Part shown: in pieces, positions 7,542 through 17,156 of the stretch | Layout: every line of letters starts with the position of its first letter | How positions within the stretch are numbered: the stretch's first letter is position 1 | Source: Vibrio pelagius | GTDB taxonomy: Bacteria > Pseudomonadota > Gammaproteobacteria > Enterobacterales > Vibrionaceae | Assembly (NCBI RefSeq): GCF_024347575.1 | Contig: NZ_AP025504.1 | Coordinates: 1,116,001 to 1,180,000 of the forward strand | Reading direction: 5' to 3' | DNA length: 64,000 bases | Translations under genes and position numbers: made by a program | The notes under the pieces: generated by a model | Database searches by the model: none | Told to the model about the DNA's origin: nothing | Seen by the model: only the letters and a program-made list of their open reading frames with translations

Positions 7542-9728
7542 ATGAGCAGTCGTATTCAACAGGGAAGCTTGAACATTGATAGCACCCTCTACCAGTTAAT
7601 TAATGAACAGGTCATCCCAGGGACAGGCATCAACGCCGAAGATTTTTGGCAATCTTTTGCTGATATCCTTAAAGACCTTGCCCCAAAGAACCGAGAATTA
7701 TTGATTAAGCGTGATGACCTTCAGCATCAAATTGATGTGTGGCACCAAGAGCGAGTTGGTCAAGCGTTGGATCCGGTCGAGTACAAGCAGTTCTTACAGC
7801 AGATTGGTTACCTTGTTCCAGAAGGTGACGATTTCGAAGTCACCACAGCAAACGTAGAACCAGAGATTGCAACTCAAGCAGGTCCGCAACTTGTAGTGCC
7901 TATCATGAATGCGCGTTTTGCTCTTAATGCAGCAAATGCTCGTTGGGGTAGCCTATACGATGCTCTTTACGGCACGGATGTGATCAGTGAAGAAGATGGC
8001 GCAGAGAAAGGGGGTAGCTTCAACCCTGTACGTGGTGCCAAAGTAGTTGCGTACGCTCGCGAGTTTCTAGACGAAGCAGCGCCATTAAACGGTGTTTCCC
8101 ACAAAGACGTCACTAAATACAGCATCAGTAATGTCAGCAAAGGTAATACTCTGACGGCAACGCTAGAGAACGGTGAAGAAGTGACGCTTATCGAGCACAG
8201 CCAGTTCATCGGTTACCAAGGTGAGGCAAGTGCACCTTCTTGTATTCTTCTTAAACACAATAACCTTCATATCGAAATCCAAATTGACCCGAGTGCACCT
8301 ATCGGCAGCGTAGATGCTGCTGGGGTTAAGGACGTTCTGGTTGAAGCGGCACTCACGACCATTATGGACTGTGAAGACTCTGTTGCAGCGGTAGATGGTG
8401 AAGACAAAGCGCTTGCCTACCGCAACTGGTTAGGCTTGATGAAAGGTGACTTACAAGAGTCGCTTGAGAAGAATGGTAAGACTATTGTTCGCAGCCTCAA
8501 CCCAGATCGTCAGTACACCAGTGTTAGCGGCGGAGAGATCTCTCTGAAAGGCCGAAGCATGCTGTTTGTGCGTAATGTTGGGCACCTAATGACTAACCCA
8601 GCCATCATCGACGAAAACGGTAATGAAGTACCAGAAGGCATCATGGATGGCATGATTACTTCGCTTATCGCAATGCATGATTTGAAGGGTAACAGCCCGT
8701 ACCAAAACTCGACTGCCAATAGCATTAACATCGTAAAACCTAAGATGCATGGCCCTGAAGAGGTGGCGTTTACCAATGAGTTGTTTGGTCGAATTGAAGA
8801 TGCCCTAGGTCTTGAGCGTTTCACGATTAAAGTCGGCATTATGGATGAGGAACGTCGCACCTCGGTCAACTTGAAAGAGTGTATCCGCGCCGCGAAAGAC
8901 CGTGTGGTATTCATCAATACCGGTTTCCTAGACCGCACAGGTGATGAGATTCATACCAGCATGGAAGCGGGCCCGTTTGCTCCAAAAGCACAGTTGAAAA
9001 CCATGACTTGGATTGGCGCGTACGAAGATCAAAACGTCGATCTAGGTTTAGCATGTGGCCTTCAAGGTAAGGCACAAATTGGTAAAGGCATGTGGCCAGA
9101 ACCAGACAACATGGCCAAGATGATGGAAGCTAAGTTAGGTCATCCTAAAGCGGGTGCGAACACAGCATGGGTTCCATCACCGACTGCAGCAACGCTGCAC
9201 GCACTTCACTATCACCAAGTGAGCGTACCGAGTCGTCAAAAAGAGCTTCGTGAGCGTGTAAGGGCGAGTGTCGACGACATTCTAACGATTCCATTGCTAG
9301 GTAACCAAAAGCTGACTGCTCAAGATATTCAGAGTGAACTTGACAACAATACCCAAGGTATTCTGGGTTACGTTGTGCGCTGGATTGACCAAGGTGTTGG
9401 GTGTTCTAAGGTGCCAGACATCAATGATGTTGGCTTAATGGAAGACCGCGCAACACTGCGTATCTCAAGTCAGCACATTGCAAACTGGATTCGTCACGGT
9501 ATCTGTGATGAGGCGCAAGTGATGGCAACAATGAAGCGCATGGCTGCTGTGGTTGATGAGCAAAACGCAGGTGACCCAAATTACCGTAACATGGCGGATG
9601 ATTTTGAAAACAGCATTGCGTTCTCAGCTGCTTGTCAGTTGGTTTTTGAAGGTTGTGCTCAGCCGAGTGGTTACACTGAACCTGTCCTTCATGCAATGCG
9701 CTTGAAGTTAAAGGAATCGACCAGATAA
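7542..9728 (+). CDS. glcB: Malate synthase G
   Basis: This enzyme condenses glyoxylate with acetyl-CoA to give malate, the second enzyme of the glyoxylate shunt. The 728-residue length matches the monomeric G isoform (about 720-730) and not the 530-residue A isoform. Recognisable segments include the catalytic [17 protein letters not shown] region near residue 275, [17 protein letters not shown] near 340, and the C-terminal [20 protein letters not shown] stretch near 620. ATG 7542 is preceded by GAGAGA. It is followed by a strong terminator and forms a shunt pair with aceA across the LysR gene. Substrate supply could come from the neighbouring acetyl-CoA-yielding taurine pathway. Confidence 0.95.
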   Translation: MSSRIQQGSLNIDSTLYQLINEQVIPGTGINAEDFWQSFADILKDLAPKNRELLIKRDDLQHQIDVWHQERVGQALDPVEYKQFLQQIGYLVPEGDDFEVTTANVEPEIATQAGPQLVVPIMNARFALNAANARWGSLYDALYGTDVISEEDGAEKGGSFNPVRGAKVVAYAREFLDEAAPLNGVSHKDVTKYSISNVSKGNTLTATLENGEEVTLIEHSQFIGYQGEASAPSCILLKHNNLHIEIQIDPSAPIGSVDAAGVKDVLVEAALTTIMDCEDSVAAVDGEDKALAYRNWLGLMKGDLQESLEKNGKTIVRSLNPDRQYTSVSGGEISLKGRSMLFVRNVGHLMTNPAIIDENGNEVPEGIMDGMITSLIAMHDLKGNSPYQNSTANSINIVKPKMHGPEEVAFTNELFGRIEDALGLERFTIKVGIMDEERRTSVNLKECIRAAKDRVVFINTGFLDRTGDEIHTSMEAGPFAPKAQLKTMTWIGAYEDQNVDLGLACGLQGKAQIGKGMWPEPDNMAKMMEAKLGHPKAGANTAWVPSPTAATLHALHYHQVSVPSRQKELRERVRASVDDILTIPLLGNQKLTAQDIQSELDNNTQGILGYVVRWIDQGVGCSKVPDINDVGLMEDRATLRISSQHIANWIRHGICDEAQVMATMKRMAAVVDEQNAGDPNYRNMADDFENSIAFSAACQLVFEGCAQPSGYTEPVLHAMRLKLKESTR

Positions 9729-9800
9729 CAGAAATCTAATAAAACGAATTTCACACAAAAGTGAAACTGTAAAATCCCTGTTATTAACCAAGCCCAAGGT

Positions 9801-9830
9801 GCCGCACTCATTAGTGCGGCTTTTTTTGTT
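9801..9830 (+). terminator. Rho-independent terminator after glcB
   Basis: GCCGCACT at 9801-9808 pairs perfectly with AGTGCGGC at 9813-9820 around a 4-base loop and is followed by TTTTTTTG. It is 72 bases beyond the glcB stop. Confidence 0.9.
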
Positions 9831-9893
9831 TTTGGAAGTTTTAGAAATAAAGTATCTGGCCAAGCTCCACTTATGCCTGTTAAGTATCGACGC

Positions 9894-11321
9894 TTAGTTA
9901 CCACCAAAACATAGGTACTTAACATCCATGTACTCATCGATGCCTTCTTTTGCCCCTTCACGACCAATGCCCGACTGTTTCACCCCACCAAACGGTGCTA
10001 CTTCAGTAGAGATCAAGCCGTCATTGATGCCAACCATACCGTATTCAAGCGCTTCTGCTACCTTCCATACACGGTGAATATTCTGGCTGTAGAAGTAAGA
10101 CGCTAAACCATAAATCGTATCGTTCGCCATCTCGATGAGTTCTTCATCGCTGTCGAACTTCATAACTGGAGCGACAGGACCAAAAATCTCTTGTTGAACG
10201 ATGTCCATGTCGTGTCTCACGTCTTTAAGAATGACGGGTTGAATAAACTGGCCATCGAGTAATTGAGTCGGTGTAACAGGCTGTGCTCCTTGTTCAATCG
10301 CTCGGTCAATTAAGCCTTGGATATTTTGCTTCGCTTTTTCACTGATGACTGGGCCAATATTGACGCCTTCATCTAAGCCATTGCCGACTTTAAGCTGTTG
10401 TACTGCTTGGTCGAACTTAGCCACAAATTCGTCATGTACCTTGCTGTGGATATAGAATCGGTTAGCACAAACACAAGTCTGCCCTGCATTGCGGAATTTA
10501 GATGCCATTGCTCCTTGCACGGCAGCGTCGATGTCTGCGTCGTCAAACACAATAAAGGGTGCGTTGCCACCAAGCTCCATTGAAGTACGTTTGATGCCTT
10601 TGGCGGCTTGCGCCATCAAGATGCTGCCAACACGGGTAGAGCCGGTAAATGAGATCTTTTTGATTAATGGATGAGAGGTAAACAGTTCGCCGATTTGTTC
10701 CGGACTATTACCTAAAACCACTTGAATAAGGTCTTCAGGGATTCCAGCCTGGTAAGCCAGTTTAACGACCGCAAATGCTGAAAGTGGTGTCTCGTCAGAA
10801 GGTTTCACAATGAAGCTACAGCCAGCGGCTAATGCAGGCGCTGCTTTACGGGTGATCATCGCGACGGGAAAATTCCATGGTGTGATGGCACAGGCTACTC
10901 CAATTGGTTGTTTGATAGTGACTAAACGCTTATCTGCCGCAGTACTAGGGATCGAATCGCCGTAGGTGCGTTTGGCTTCTTCGGCGAACCACTCGATAAA
11001 GCTTGCGCCGTAAACCACTTCGCCAGTCGCTTCTGCCAACGGTTTGCCTTGTTCCAAGGTCATCAAGCGAGCAAGATCATCTTTGTTTTCAAGGATCAGC
11101 TTATACCAATTATTTAGCAGCGCGGCGCGAGTTTTAGCTGGAACTTTTGCCCACTCTTTCTGCGCGACATTTGCACGCTGGATGGCGTTATCTAACTCCA
11201 ATTCAGTAGAGATTGGCGCATAGCCAATGAGCTCACCGGTTGCTGGATTGGTGACCGCAACCGCGCTATCTGCTTCTGTCACCATAAAAGAGAGTAATTG
11301 CTTGTTGTTGATTTTGAGCAT
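9894..11321 (-). CDS. NAD(P)-dependent aldehyde dehydrogenase, succinate-semialdehyde dehydrogenase-like
   Basis: A 475-residue aldehyde dehydrogenase of the GabD/SSADH branch. Family signatures are present: the oxyanion segment ITPWNFPVAMITRKAAPALA, the cofactor loop SFTGSTRVGS, the general base Glu in MELGGNAPF and the catalytic Cys283 in GQTCVCANR. The gene lies 86 bases downstream of an IclR regulator on the same strand and beside the taurine genes. The likely substrate is therefore a sulfonate-pathway aldehyde such as sulfoacetaldehyde (SafD-like) or an unrelated semialdehyde such as succinate semialdehyde. The sequence alone does not decide this. There is no obvious terminator between it and the IclR gene. 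Confidence 0.85.
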   Translation of the reverse strand: MLKINNKQLLSFMVTEADSAVAVTNPATGELIGYAPISTELELDNAIQRANVAQKEWAKVPAKTRAALLNNWYKLILENKDDLARLMTLEQGKPLAEATGEVVYGASFIEWFAEEAKRTYGDSIPSTAADKRLVTIKQPIGVACAITPWNFPVAMITRKAAPALAAGCSFIVKPSDETPLSAFAVVKLAYQAGIPEDLIQVVLGNSPEQIGELFTSHPLIKKISFTGSTRVGSILMAQAAKGIKRTSMELGGNAPFIVFDDADIDAAVQGAMASKFRNAGQTCVCANRFYIHSKVHDEFVAKFDQAVQQLKVGNGLDEGVNIGPVISEKAKQNIQGLIDRAIEQGAQPVTPTQLLDGQFIQPVILKDVRHDMDIVQQEIFGPVAPVMKFDSDEELIEMANDTIYGLASYFYSQNIHRVWKVAEALEYGMVGINDGLISTEVAPFGGVKQSGIGREGAKEGIDEYMDVKYLCFGGN

Positions 11322-11407
11322 TTTGGTTCCTTATTGATGATTACTTAACACGTGTTGACCTATGAGTGAACTTACCGTTGTCGAGGAGCCAGATATCCTC
11401 AAAATAT

Positions 11408-12196
11408 TTATTGTTGGCCCCAGTTGTCCGCTTCGATTTTCGCTAATGCTTTCGCCGCTTTTTGCAGTGCAGGCAAAAACTTAATCGCTTCATCTGGCTT
11501 CACTCGAATCACAGGTGCTTGAATTGCTAAACCAAGGTTGGATTGACCGGTTGGTGATGGGATGAGAACTGCAATACACACCAAACCGGGAAGAAACTCT
11601 TCATCGTCAATCGCATAGCCTTGGATCTTCGCTTCTTCGATATCTTGTTCCAGAACGGAATAGTCGGTAATGGTTTTCATTGTGTACTGCGTCAGAGGCA
11701 CATTCTCGATCAGGCGTCTGCGCTGTGATTTAGTCATGTGCGCCAAAAACAGTTTGCCGGTAGCCGAGCAATGGACGGGAACACGGGAGCCTGGCTGGAG
11801 GTGGAAACGAAGTGGGGCTTCTGTTTCTGCACGGTCAAGATAGATGATCTCGCCACTCGATAGCGCTGTCAGGTTGCAGCTCTCGCCAACTTCTGCACGC
11901 AGGTTTTCAAGAATCGTGCGTCGTGCACTGTGCATAGTGCTATTGAAGAGTAGGTTTTCGGCCAGCTTTCTGAGTCGAATACCTGAGCTGTAGTGCTTAT
12001 CGTCACCATCTCTTTGAATGATGCCTGCTGATTCCAATTGTTGCAGCATACGGTGCAACGTCGGTTTAGGTAGCCCAGTTTCTTCGACTAATCCTTGAAG
12101 AGAAATGAATTCGTCTTTCTGTGCGATTACCTCTAATAGAGCAAAAAGTCGAAGAGTTGGCGTATCTCCTTGAACTTGTGGTGTTTCTGTTTGCAT
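11408..12196 (-). CDS. IclR-family regulator, probable taurine pathway controller
   Basis: A 262-residue IclR-type regulator with an N-terminal winged helix-turn-helix (LQGLVEETGLPKPTLHRMLQ, residues about 33-52) and a C-terminal effector-binding domain containing NLTALSSGEIIYLDRAE and PVHCSATGKLFLA. The start was set at ATG 12196 (MQTETP), about 10 bases after AAGGAT; the frame is open back to 12241, and the ATG 12 bases upstream abuts the ribosome site. It is divergent from pta and upstream of the aldehyde dehydrogenase. It probably regulates the taurine genes, perhaps through the motif shared by the pta and xsc promoter regions. In alphaproteobacteria this job is done by TauR of the MocR/GntR family, so an IclR protein here would be a different solution. 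Confidence 0.85.
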   Translation of the reverse strand: MQTETPQVQGDTPTLRLFALLEVIAQKDEFISLQGLVEETGLPKPTLHRMLQQLESAGIIQRDGDDKHYSSGIRLRKLAENLLFNSTMHSARRTILENLRAEVGESCNLTALSSGEIIYLDRAETEAPLRFHLQPGSRVPVHCSATGKLFLAHMTKSQRRRLIENVPLTQYTMKTITDYSVLEQDIEEAKIQGYAIDDEEFLPGLVCIAVLIPSPTGQSNLGLAIQAPVIRVKPDEAIKFLPALQKAAKALAKIEADNWGQQ

Positions 12197-12315
12197 ATAA
12201 TGATTCATCCTTGCGATATGTCTATGTGTAAGAGTGTACATAGCAAATCAATTTCCTTCAATTATCTGAATAATATTTGACCTTTTTTATTATTTCAATA
12301 ATATAAAGTTAAATT

Positions 12316-12326
12316 ATGGAACAATT
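12316..12326. promoter_or_regulatory. Candidate operator upstream of pta, shared with xsc
   Basis: ATGGAACAATT at 12316-12326 is the exact reverse complement of AATTGTTCCAT at 17157-17167 upstream of xsc. Both flanks are AT-rich. It lies 25 bases before pta and between pta and the divergent IclR gene, which fits an IclR binding site. Confidence 0.45.
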
Positions 12327-12350
12327 AATCTCAATAAATGGAATTTAATC

Positions 12351-13421
12351 ATGAAGGCAATTGAACGGATTATTGATAAGGCTCACTTAGATCGTAAGCG
12401 CGTGGTGTTGAGCGAAGCGGAAGATCCTCGAGTACTCGCCGCAGCACGATTGGCGATAGACAAACAGCTCGCCTATATCACGCTAGTGGGAGATGAGAAG
12501 GCGATTATTGAGGCTGCGCAGTTGCATCATATTAATCTTGCTGGTATCCACATTGTTTCACCTCAAACGTCGGCTCTGAAAGCCGTGTTAGCTGAGCGCC
12601 TATATGAGTTAAGAAAAGCCAAAGGCATGACGTATGAAGATGCTTTGGAGAAGGTTAAAGACCCACTTATCTTTGCCAACCTAATGGTAAGGGAAGGGGT
12701 GGTTGATGGCACTGTTAATGGTGCGGTGTATACCACTTCTGATGTAGTGCGAGCTGCGCTGCAGATTATCGGCCCAGCTCCCGATAGTGAGTTGGTATCG
12801 AGTTTCTTCCTCATGATGCTGTGTGAGCCTTTCCATAACCTAAAAGGTGGTCTGATTTTCAGTGACTGTGGCTTGGTGATTAACCCCAATGAAACTGAGC
12901 TGGCATCCATCGCGGTTGCCGCTTCTCAAAGTGCTCAGGCGTTGCTAATGGAAGAGCCCAAGCTGGCGATGCTTTCATTCTCTACCAACGGTAGCGCGAA
13001 ACATGAGTCAGTCGATAAGGTGCGTAGTGCTGCGCAGATAGTGAAACAGCGTTGCCCAGGTATTGCGGTTGATCAAGATGTTCAGCTTGATGCCGCAATT
13101 GTTACCGAAATCGCGGCCAAAAAGTTGCCTGACTCCGAAGTGAAAGGCCAATCGAACGTATTGATCTTCCCGAACCTTGAAGCGGGCAATATAGGTTACA
13201 AGTTGGCAGAAAGGTTAGGTGGTGCGGTGGCCATTGGTCCTTTACTCCAAGGGTTGAATCAACCGGCTAATGATCTGTCGAGAGGCTGTAGCGCGGAAGA
13301 CATTTTTAACGTGATTGCGGTGACAGCAGTTCAAGCGCAGCAAGGTAAAGCAGCAAACTCAACTCTTGATACCGAAGCTAATGTGGAAAAAGAAGAATCA
13401 GAATTTGAGTTTAGGTATTAA
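12351..13421 (+). CDS. pta: Phosphate acetyltransferase, short form
   Basis: It transfers the acetyl group of acetyl phosphate to CoA, giving acetyl-CoA and phosphate. The 356-residue length corresponds to the catalytic domain only, without the regulatory N-terminal domains of the roughly 700-residue E. coli Pta. Recognisable segments are KRVVLSEAEDPRVLAAA at the N-terminus, FFLMMLCEPFHNLKGGLIFSDC in the middle and GQSNVLIFPNLEAGNIGYKL near residue 265. The acidic tail after residue 335 is unusual. In taurine-degrading bacteria a short Pta accompanies Xsc and handles its product. Here it is 74 bases upstream of the TauE-type exporter, probably in one operon. Confidence 0.92.
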   Translation: MKAIERIIDKAHLDRKRVVLSEAEDPRVLAAARLAIDKQLAYITLVGDEKAIIEAAQLHHINLAGIHIVSPQTSALKAVLAERLYELRKAKGMTYEDALEKVKDPLIFANLMVREGVVDGTVNGAVYTTSDVVRAALQIIGPAPDSELVSSFFLMMLCEPFHNLKGGLIFSDCGLVINPNETELASIAVAASQSAQALLMEEPKLAMLSFSTNGSAKHESVDKVRSAAQIVKQRCPGIAVDQDVQLDAAIVTEIAAKKLPDSEVKGQSNVLIFPNLEAGNIGYKLAERLGGAVAIGPLLQGLNQPANDLSRGCSAEDIFNVIAVTAVQAQQGKAANSTLDTEANVEKEESEFEFRY

Positions 13422-13495
13422 GTCTTAATTAGCCATAGCTGAATACCTAGATTTCGCCCTCACACTAAATAACAAGTATCGAATTAGGATTGCTA

Positions 13496-14263
13496 ATGGA
13501 GTTACCGGTTTTACTCGCTATTTTGGCCACCATTGCGCTAGGCACCTATTTTCAAACTGTCACGGGCTTTGGGTTAGGCATCATTGTGATTGGTTTGACG
13601 ATCAGCCTTAATCTGGTTTCCATTAACGTTATTGCCGCCGTGGTGAGCATTGTCACCTTGTTCAATTGCTTGGTTGCTTTAATGGGCAAGCCTTTGCTTA
13701 GTGAGCTAAAAATTCTTGTGGTGTTAGTGCTCGGTATTATCCCCGGTGTTTCGCTGGGCGTGTTCTTGTTGGACGAATTGAGCGAATCTGCAACGCATAT
13801 CCTACGAGCTTTGCTGGGCGCTATGGTGTTATTTGCTGGTCTGAGTTTTATGTTCAAACCTAAAACCAGAACAGAACGCTCAGCAACTCTATCATTTTTT
13901 GTGTCAGGTTTTAGTTCTGGTCTAGCGGGTGGGCTGTTTGGTATGGCGGGTCCACCGATTGTTTACCATCTCTACAGGCAACCTTTTACGCTCGATCTAG
14001 TACGAAGCACACTGCTGATGGTGTTCGCTTGCACGTCGATGTCTCGTACTGTGAATGTCTACGCTGCAGGCGATATGGAAGCGAGCATATTGTGGCTATC
14101 TGCGATTGCTATTCCTTTGGTGGCGCTTGTCACCATGTTTGCACGGCGCTTTCCGCCACCCTTGTCTAATGATCAACTGAGGAAGTTGGTGTTTGGTGTA
14201 CTGATGTTGATTGGTGGATATTTGATGGCTGTGTCGGCATGGTCATTGTTGGGCTCGTTGTAA
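13496..14263 (+). CDS. TauE/SafE-family (TSUP) permease, probable sulfite or sulfonate exporter
   Basis: A 255-residue integral membrane protein of the TauE/SafE (DUF81, TSUP) family with about eight hydrophobic segments. The family repeats are visible: TVTGFGLGIIVIGL near residue 22 and SSGLAGGLFGMAGPPIVYHL near 140-160, an internal duplication typical of the family. The start is ATG 13496 (MELPVLL), preceded by AGGAT; an in-frame TTG six bases earlier is less likely. Members called TauE, TauZ or SafE export sulfite or sulfoacetate. Downstream of pta and near xsc, sulfite export is the natural role, since Xsc releases sulfite. Confidence 0.85.
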   Translation: MELPVLLAILATIALGTYFQTVTGFGLGIIVIGLTISLNLVSINVIAAVVSIVTLFNCLVALMGKPLLSELKILVVLVLGIIPGVSLGVFLLDELSESATHILRALLGAMVLFAGLSFMFKPKTRTERSATLSFFVSGFSSGLAGGLFGMAGPPIVYHLYRQPFTLDLVRSTLLMVFACTSMSRTVNVYAAGDMEASILWLSAIAIPLVALVTMFARRFPPPLSNDQLRKLVFGVLMLIGGYLMAVSAWSLLGSL

Positions 14264-14281
14264 AATCCGCTCTATCAGTGA

Positions 14282-14300
14282 GGCTAGCGAGTTGCTAGCC
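14282..14300. terminator. Hairpin between the convergent exporter and CobT-like genes
   Basis: GGCTAGC at 14282-14288 pairs with GCTAGCC at 14294-14300 around GAGTT. It lies between two convergent stops. It has no T tract, so its role as a bidirectional terminator is uncertain. Confidence 0.4.
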
Positions 14301-14313
14301 AAAGTTTCACAGG

Positions 14314-16035
14314 TTAAACACGCTTTAGCATCTCAAATATCCCTCTACATAGTCCAAACAAGCAGCTCTCTTGCGCATCCAACGTGATGTTGCTGCGATA
14401 ATAGGGGCTCAAATCGACACCCATACCTACGCCATGGATCTCAATAGTATTTTTGGTCGTCTCCCGTTCAATCACCTGTTTGAGGTGGTTATCTAGGTAG
14501 AATTGATCATTGGCTGTGCTGGTGGCGGTGTCCATCGGGCAACCGTCCGAAAACACAAACAAGATCTTTCGTTGTGCGCTGTGCTGCTGCAATCGCTGGC
14601 TAGCAAACTGAACCGCTTCTCCATCAATCCCTTCTTTGAAGATATCCGCTTTACGAAGGCTTGCAATACCAAGTCGAGCGCGTCTCCATTGAGTATCAAA
14701 ATCTTTAAAGACGATATGTCTAACCTCATTTAAACGCCCAGGATGTTTCGGTTGGCCTTGTTGAAGCCATTGACGATAGACCTTGCCACCGTTCCAATTA
14801 TTGGTGGTGAAGCCGATAATCTCAAAGGGTATATTGGCGAGTCCAACGGATTTGAGAATCGTATCCATTAGTAGGCTGAGTTTATGACTGTGTTTTTGCA
14901 TTGATCCCGAACAGTCCATCAAAAACGTGATGGCACACTGGTGGGACGCACCAATTTCAGGCTGATAAAAAACTGTACGGTCTAAAGGTGCAGTGATGAG
15001 CTTAGTGATAGCGGTGGCGTTGACGATGCCTTCTTCTAGGTGTTCTTGGCGTCGACTTCGTTGTGGTGTGGCGACAAAACCAGAGAGCATGGCGGCTAAG
15101 CGTCGGGTATTCACTTGTCTCGCCATCAAGTCATCACTGAGTTTTTGCCTCAGTTCGAATAACAGGGCACGCCTAACAAGCTTATCTGCGGCGATCACTT
15201 GATCGAACTCTGAGTTAAAGATCTGGTAATTGGCACCGGAGAGCTCGAATACCTTACTACTGCCAGTGATGTCCGCATCAACCTCTTCCTCTTCTATGTC
15301 ACCGTCAACGATTAAAGCAAGTTGCGCGAGGATTTTAATGTCTTCTTCAACCGTTGGGGTGCTTGAGCTTTCACCCTCTAGTTCTTGGTTGATGAGCTCT
15401 TGCGCCAGAGACGCGAGCTCGTTGGCACAGTGCGCAAACTGCTGTTGATCGGTTCGATGTTCCTTTATTTGTTTTAGACAGTTCCCGAAAATAGGTACGA
15501 TACCTGCCCGAGTTGATTCAATAGTTTCAGCTATGGGTTCTGAGACTGGGATACCCGTTAAGCGAGTGTGGATGACCTGCATTAATGTGAACAATAAAAT
15601 ACCAACGCGGGATTCAGTAAAACCATTTTGATGATATTGATCGCTCCAATATGCAAAGTTGAACCGAATGCTCTTAGTGACGCCTTTTAGATAAGCGGGA
15701 ACTTGCGATTCGATTCGCACCTGTTCGCAAAAATCGAACAATAAACGCTCGACTTCGTTTTTTGGGCGCAGTGAATAGTGAAGTTCAGCATCCGAAAACA
15801 GCAGCCTCAATGCGGAGGAGTCAATTTTACCATTCATCGATAATTTACTGTTGATGAGCTCATGGCGTGACACAAAGGTAAGATCGTTGGTGTGTGCCGA
15901 TAAGTGATAACAAGGACGACTACCGTTGTAGAGGCGCTCTCCTCGGTAATTCAGGCTCAACTCACCGCTGATCGCTCTGGCAACTGACACGCCAATATCG
16001 AGGATCTTTTTCTGTTGGGAGGAAATATTAGCCAT
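14314..16035 (-). CDS. CobT-like VWA-domain protein of the taurine island
   Basis: A 573-residue protein similar to CobT, the VWA subunit of aerobic cobaltochelatase. The C-terminal von Willebrand A domain starts near residue 365 with the metal-ion-dependent adhesion site DCSGSM (Asp374), followed by FVFSDGCPMD and a CobT-like GVGMGVDLSPYY. An acidic stretch EEEEVDAD near residue 255 echoes the acidic region of CobT. It starts 3 bases after the CobS-like stop, so the two are co-translated. No CobN chelatase subunit is in the window. AAA+/VWA pairs (MoxR families, NorQ/NorD, CbbQ/CbbO, CoxD/CoxE) mature or reactivate metalloenzymes; this pair may do so for a taurine enzyme. That role is inference. 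Confidence 0.82.
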   Translation of the reverse strand: MANISSQQKKILDIGVSVARAISGELSLNYRGERLYNGSRPCYHLSAHTNDLTFVSRHELINSKLSMNGKIDSSALRLLFSDAELHYSLRPKNEVERLLFDFCEQVRIESQVPAYLKGVTKSIRFNFAYWSDQYHQNGFTESRVGILLFTLMQVIHTRLTGIPVSEPIAETIESTRAGIVPIFGNCLKQIKEHRTDQQQFAHCANELASLAQELINQELEGESSSTPTVEEDIKILAQLALIVDGDIEEEEVDADITGSSKVFELSGANYQIFNSEFDQVIAADKLVRRALLFELRQKLSDDLMARQVNTRRLAAMLSGFVATPQRSRRQEHLEEGIVNATAITKLITAPLDRTVFYQPEIGASHQCAITFLMDCSGSMQKHSHKLSLLMDTILKSVGLANIPFEIIGFTTNNWNGGKVYRQWLQQGQPKHPGRLNEVRHIVFKDFDTQWRRARLGIASLRKADIFKEGIDGEAVQFASQRLQQHSAQRKILFVFSDGCPMDTATSTANDQFYLDNHLKQVIERETTKNTIEIHGVGMGVDLSPYYRSNITLDAQESCLFGLCRGIFEMLKRV

Positions 16036-16038
16036 CGA

Positions 16039-17019
16039 TTAGGACTCCGACTGAGCATAGCTCTGAGTATGATCCTCTAAGGCCTCACCAAAGCAGCGGA
16101 AGAAATATTCGCGAACCAGCTCCTTCTCTTCGTCTTCACAACGGTTGAGGAACGACAGCCTAAATGCAGTGGCTACATTGTTGAATATTTTAATATTCTC
16201 AGCCCATGTGATTACTGTCCTTGGCGACATAACCGTCGATAAATCGCCTGCTTTAAATCCATTTCGCGTTAAACCGGCGGTGGCGATCATTTTTTCTACT
16301 AACTGCTGACCGCTTTCATTGTTTAGCTCAGGACGCTTTGATAGAACGATCTTAGTTTCATGTTGTGGGTCTAAATAGTTAAGTGTCGCGATGATGTTCC
16401 ATCGGTCAAGTTGGCTATGGTTAAGCACTTGAGTTCCGGAGTACAAACCTGAAAAGTTACCCAATCCTAGGGTATTGCAGGTCGCAAACAGGCGGAAAGA
16501 AGGGTGGGGGGGGATCACTCGGTTTTGCTCGAGAGAAGTGTATTTGCCATCTTGCTCTAACAGTTGCTGAATCACAAACATCACATCAGGTCGTCCCGCA
16601 TCGTATTCGTCCAATACTAATGCGATGGGTTGCTGAATGCTTTGTGGAAGAATGCCTTCCTTAAACTCTGTTACCTGCATTCCATCTTTAATGACGATGC
16701 TATCTTTGCCAATGAAATCCAATCGGCTTAAGTGCCCATCTAGGTTGATCCTCAAGCATGGCCAATTTAATCGCGCTGCCACTTGCTCTATATGAGAAGA
16801 TTTGCCGGTTCCGTGTGTGCCTTGTATTAACGTGCGACGGTTAGATGTGAAGCCCGCTAATATAGCGAGCGTGACTTCAGGATCAAAACTGTAGTTGGGA
16901 TCGATCTTCGGTACGTATTCTCCCGCCTTCTTAAAGGCCAACACCATTAAGTCGCTATCGATGCCGAAATGCTCTCTTACACTGACTTGTTTCGTTGGTC
17001 GCAATTCCTCATTATTCAT
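16039..17019 (-). CDS. CobS-like AAA+ ATPase of the taurine island
   Basis: A 326-residue AAA+ ATPase strikingly like CobS. Walker A is GTHGTGKS (residues 67-74), Walker B is ALVLDE (133-138) and the segment EYDAGRPDVMFVIQQLLE follows. The sentinel PHPSFRLFATCNTLGLG and the CobS-typical start VPKIDPNYSFDPEVTLAILA are also present. CobS and CobT form a chaperone-like ring that drives cobalt insertion by CobN; with no CobN or corrin genes here the target must differ or lie elsewhere. ATG 17019 has GGGGAA upstream. The gene is divergent from xsc across 263 bases that include the shared candidate operator, which suggests co-regulation with taurine catabolism. Confidence 0.85.
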   Translation of the reverse strand: MNNEELRPTKQVSVREHFGIDSDLMVLAFKKAGEYVPKIDPNYSFDPEVTLAILAGFTSNRRTLIQGTHGTGKSSHIEQVAARLNWPCLRINLDGHLSRLDFIGKDSIVIKDGMQVTEFKEGILPQSIQQPIALVLDEYDAGRPDVMFVIQQLLEQDGKYTSLEQNRVIPPHPSFRLFATCNTLGLGNFSGLYSGTQVLNHSQLDRWNIIATLNYLDPQHETKIVLSKRPELNNESGQQLVEKMIATAGLTRNGFKAGDLSTVMSPRTVITWAENIKIFNNVATAFRLSFLNRCEDEEKELVREYFFRCFGEALEDHTQSYAQSES

Positions 17020-17156
17020 TCTTTTTCCCCATTATCGCTTCCATGACTGCTGTGATTTTTGAACTGCTATCGATTATTAACCTCTCTCTTCGAGTTAACG
17101 ACACTTTTTGTACGAAAAACTACCAATAATGTGATCTAGTTTTATTAATCAGAATG

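Noticed and set aside
12197..12241. Longer start for the IclR protein
   Set aside because: The ribosome site AAGGAT sits inside this stretch and fits the ATG at 12196.
14314..17019. Calling the CobS/CobT-like pair an aerobic cobaltochelatase
   Set aside because: No CobN or other cobalamin synthesis gene is present and the context is taurine metabolism; the name is kept as a similarity only.
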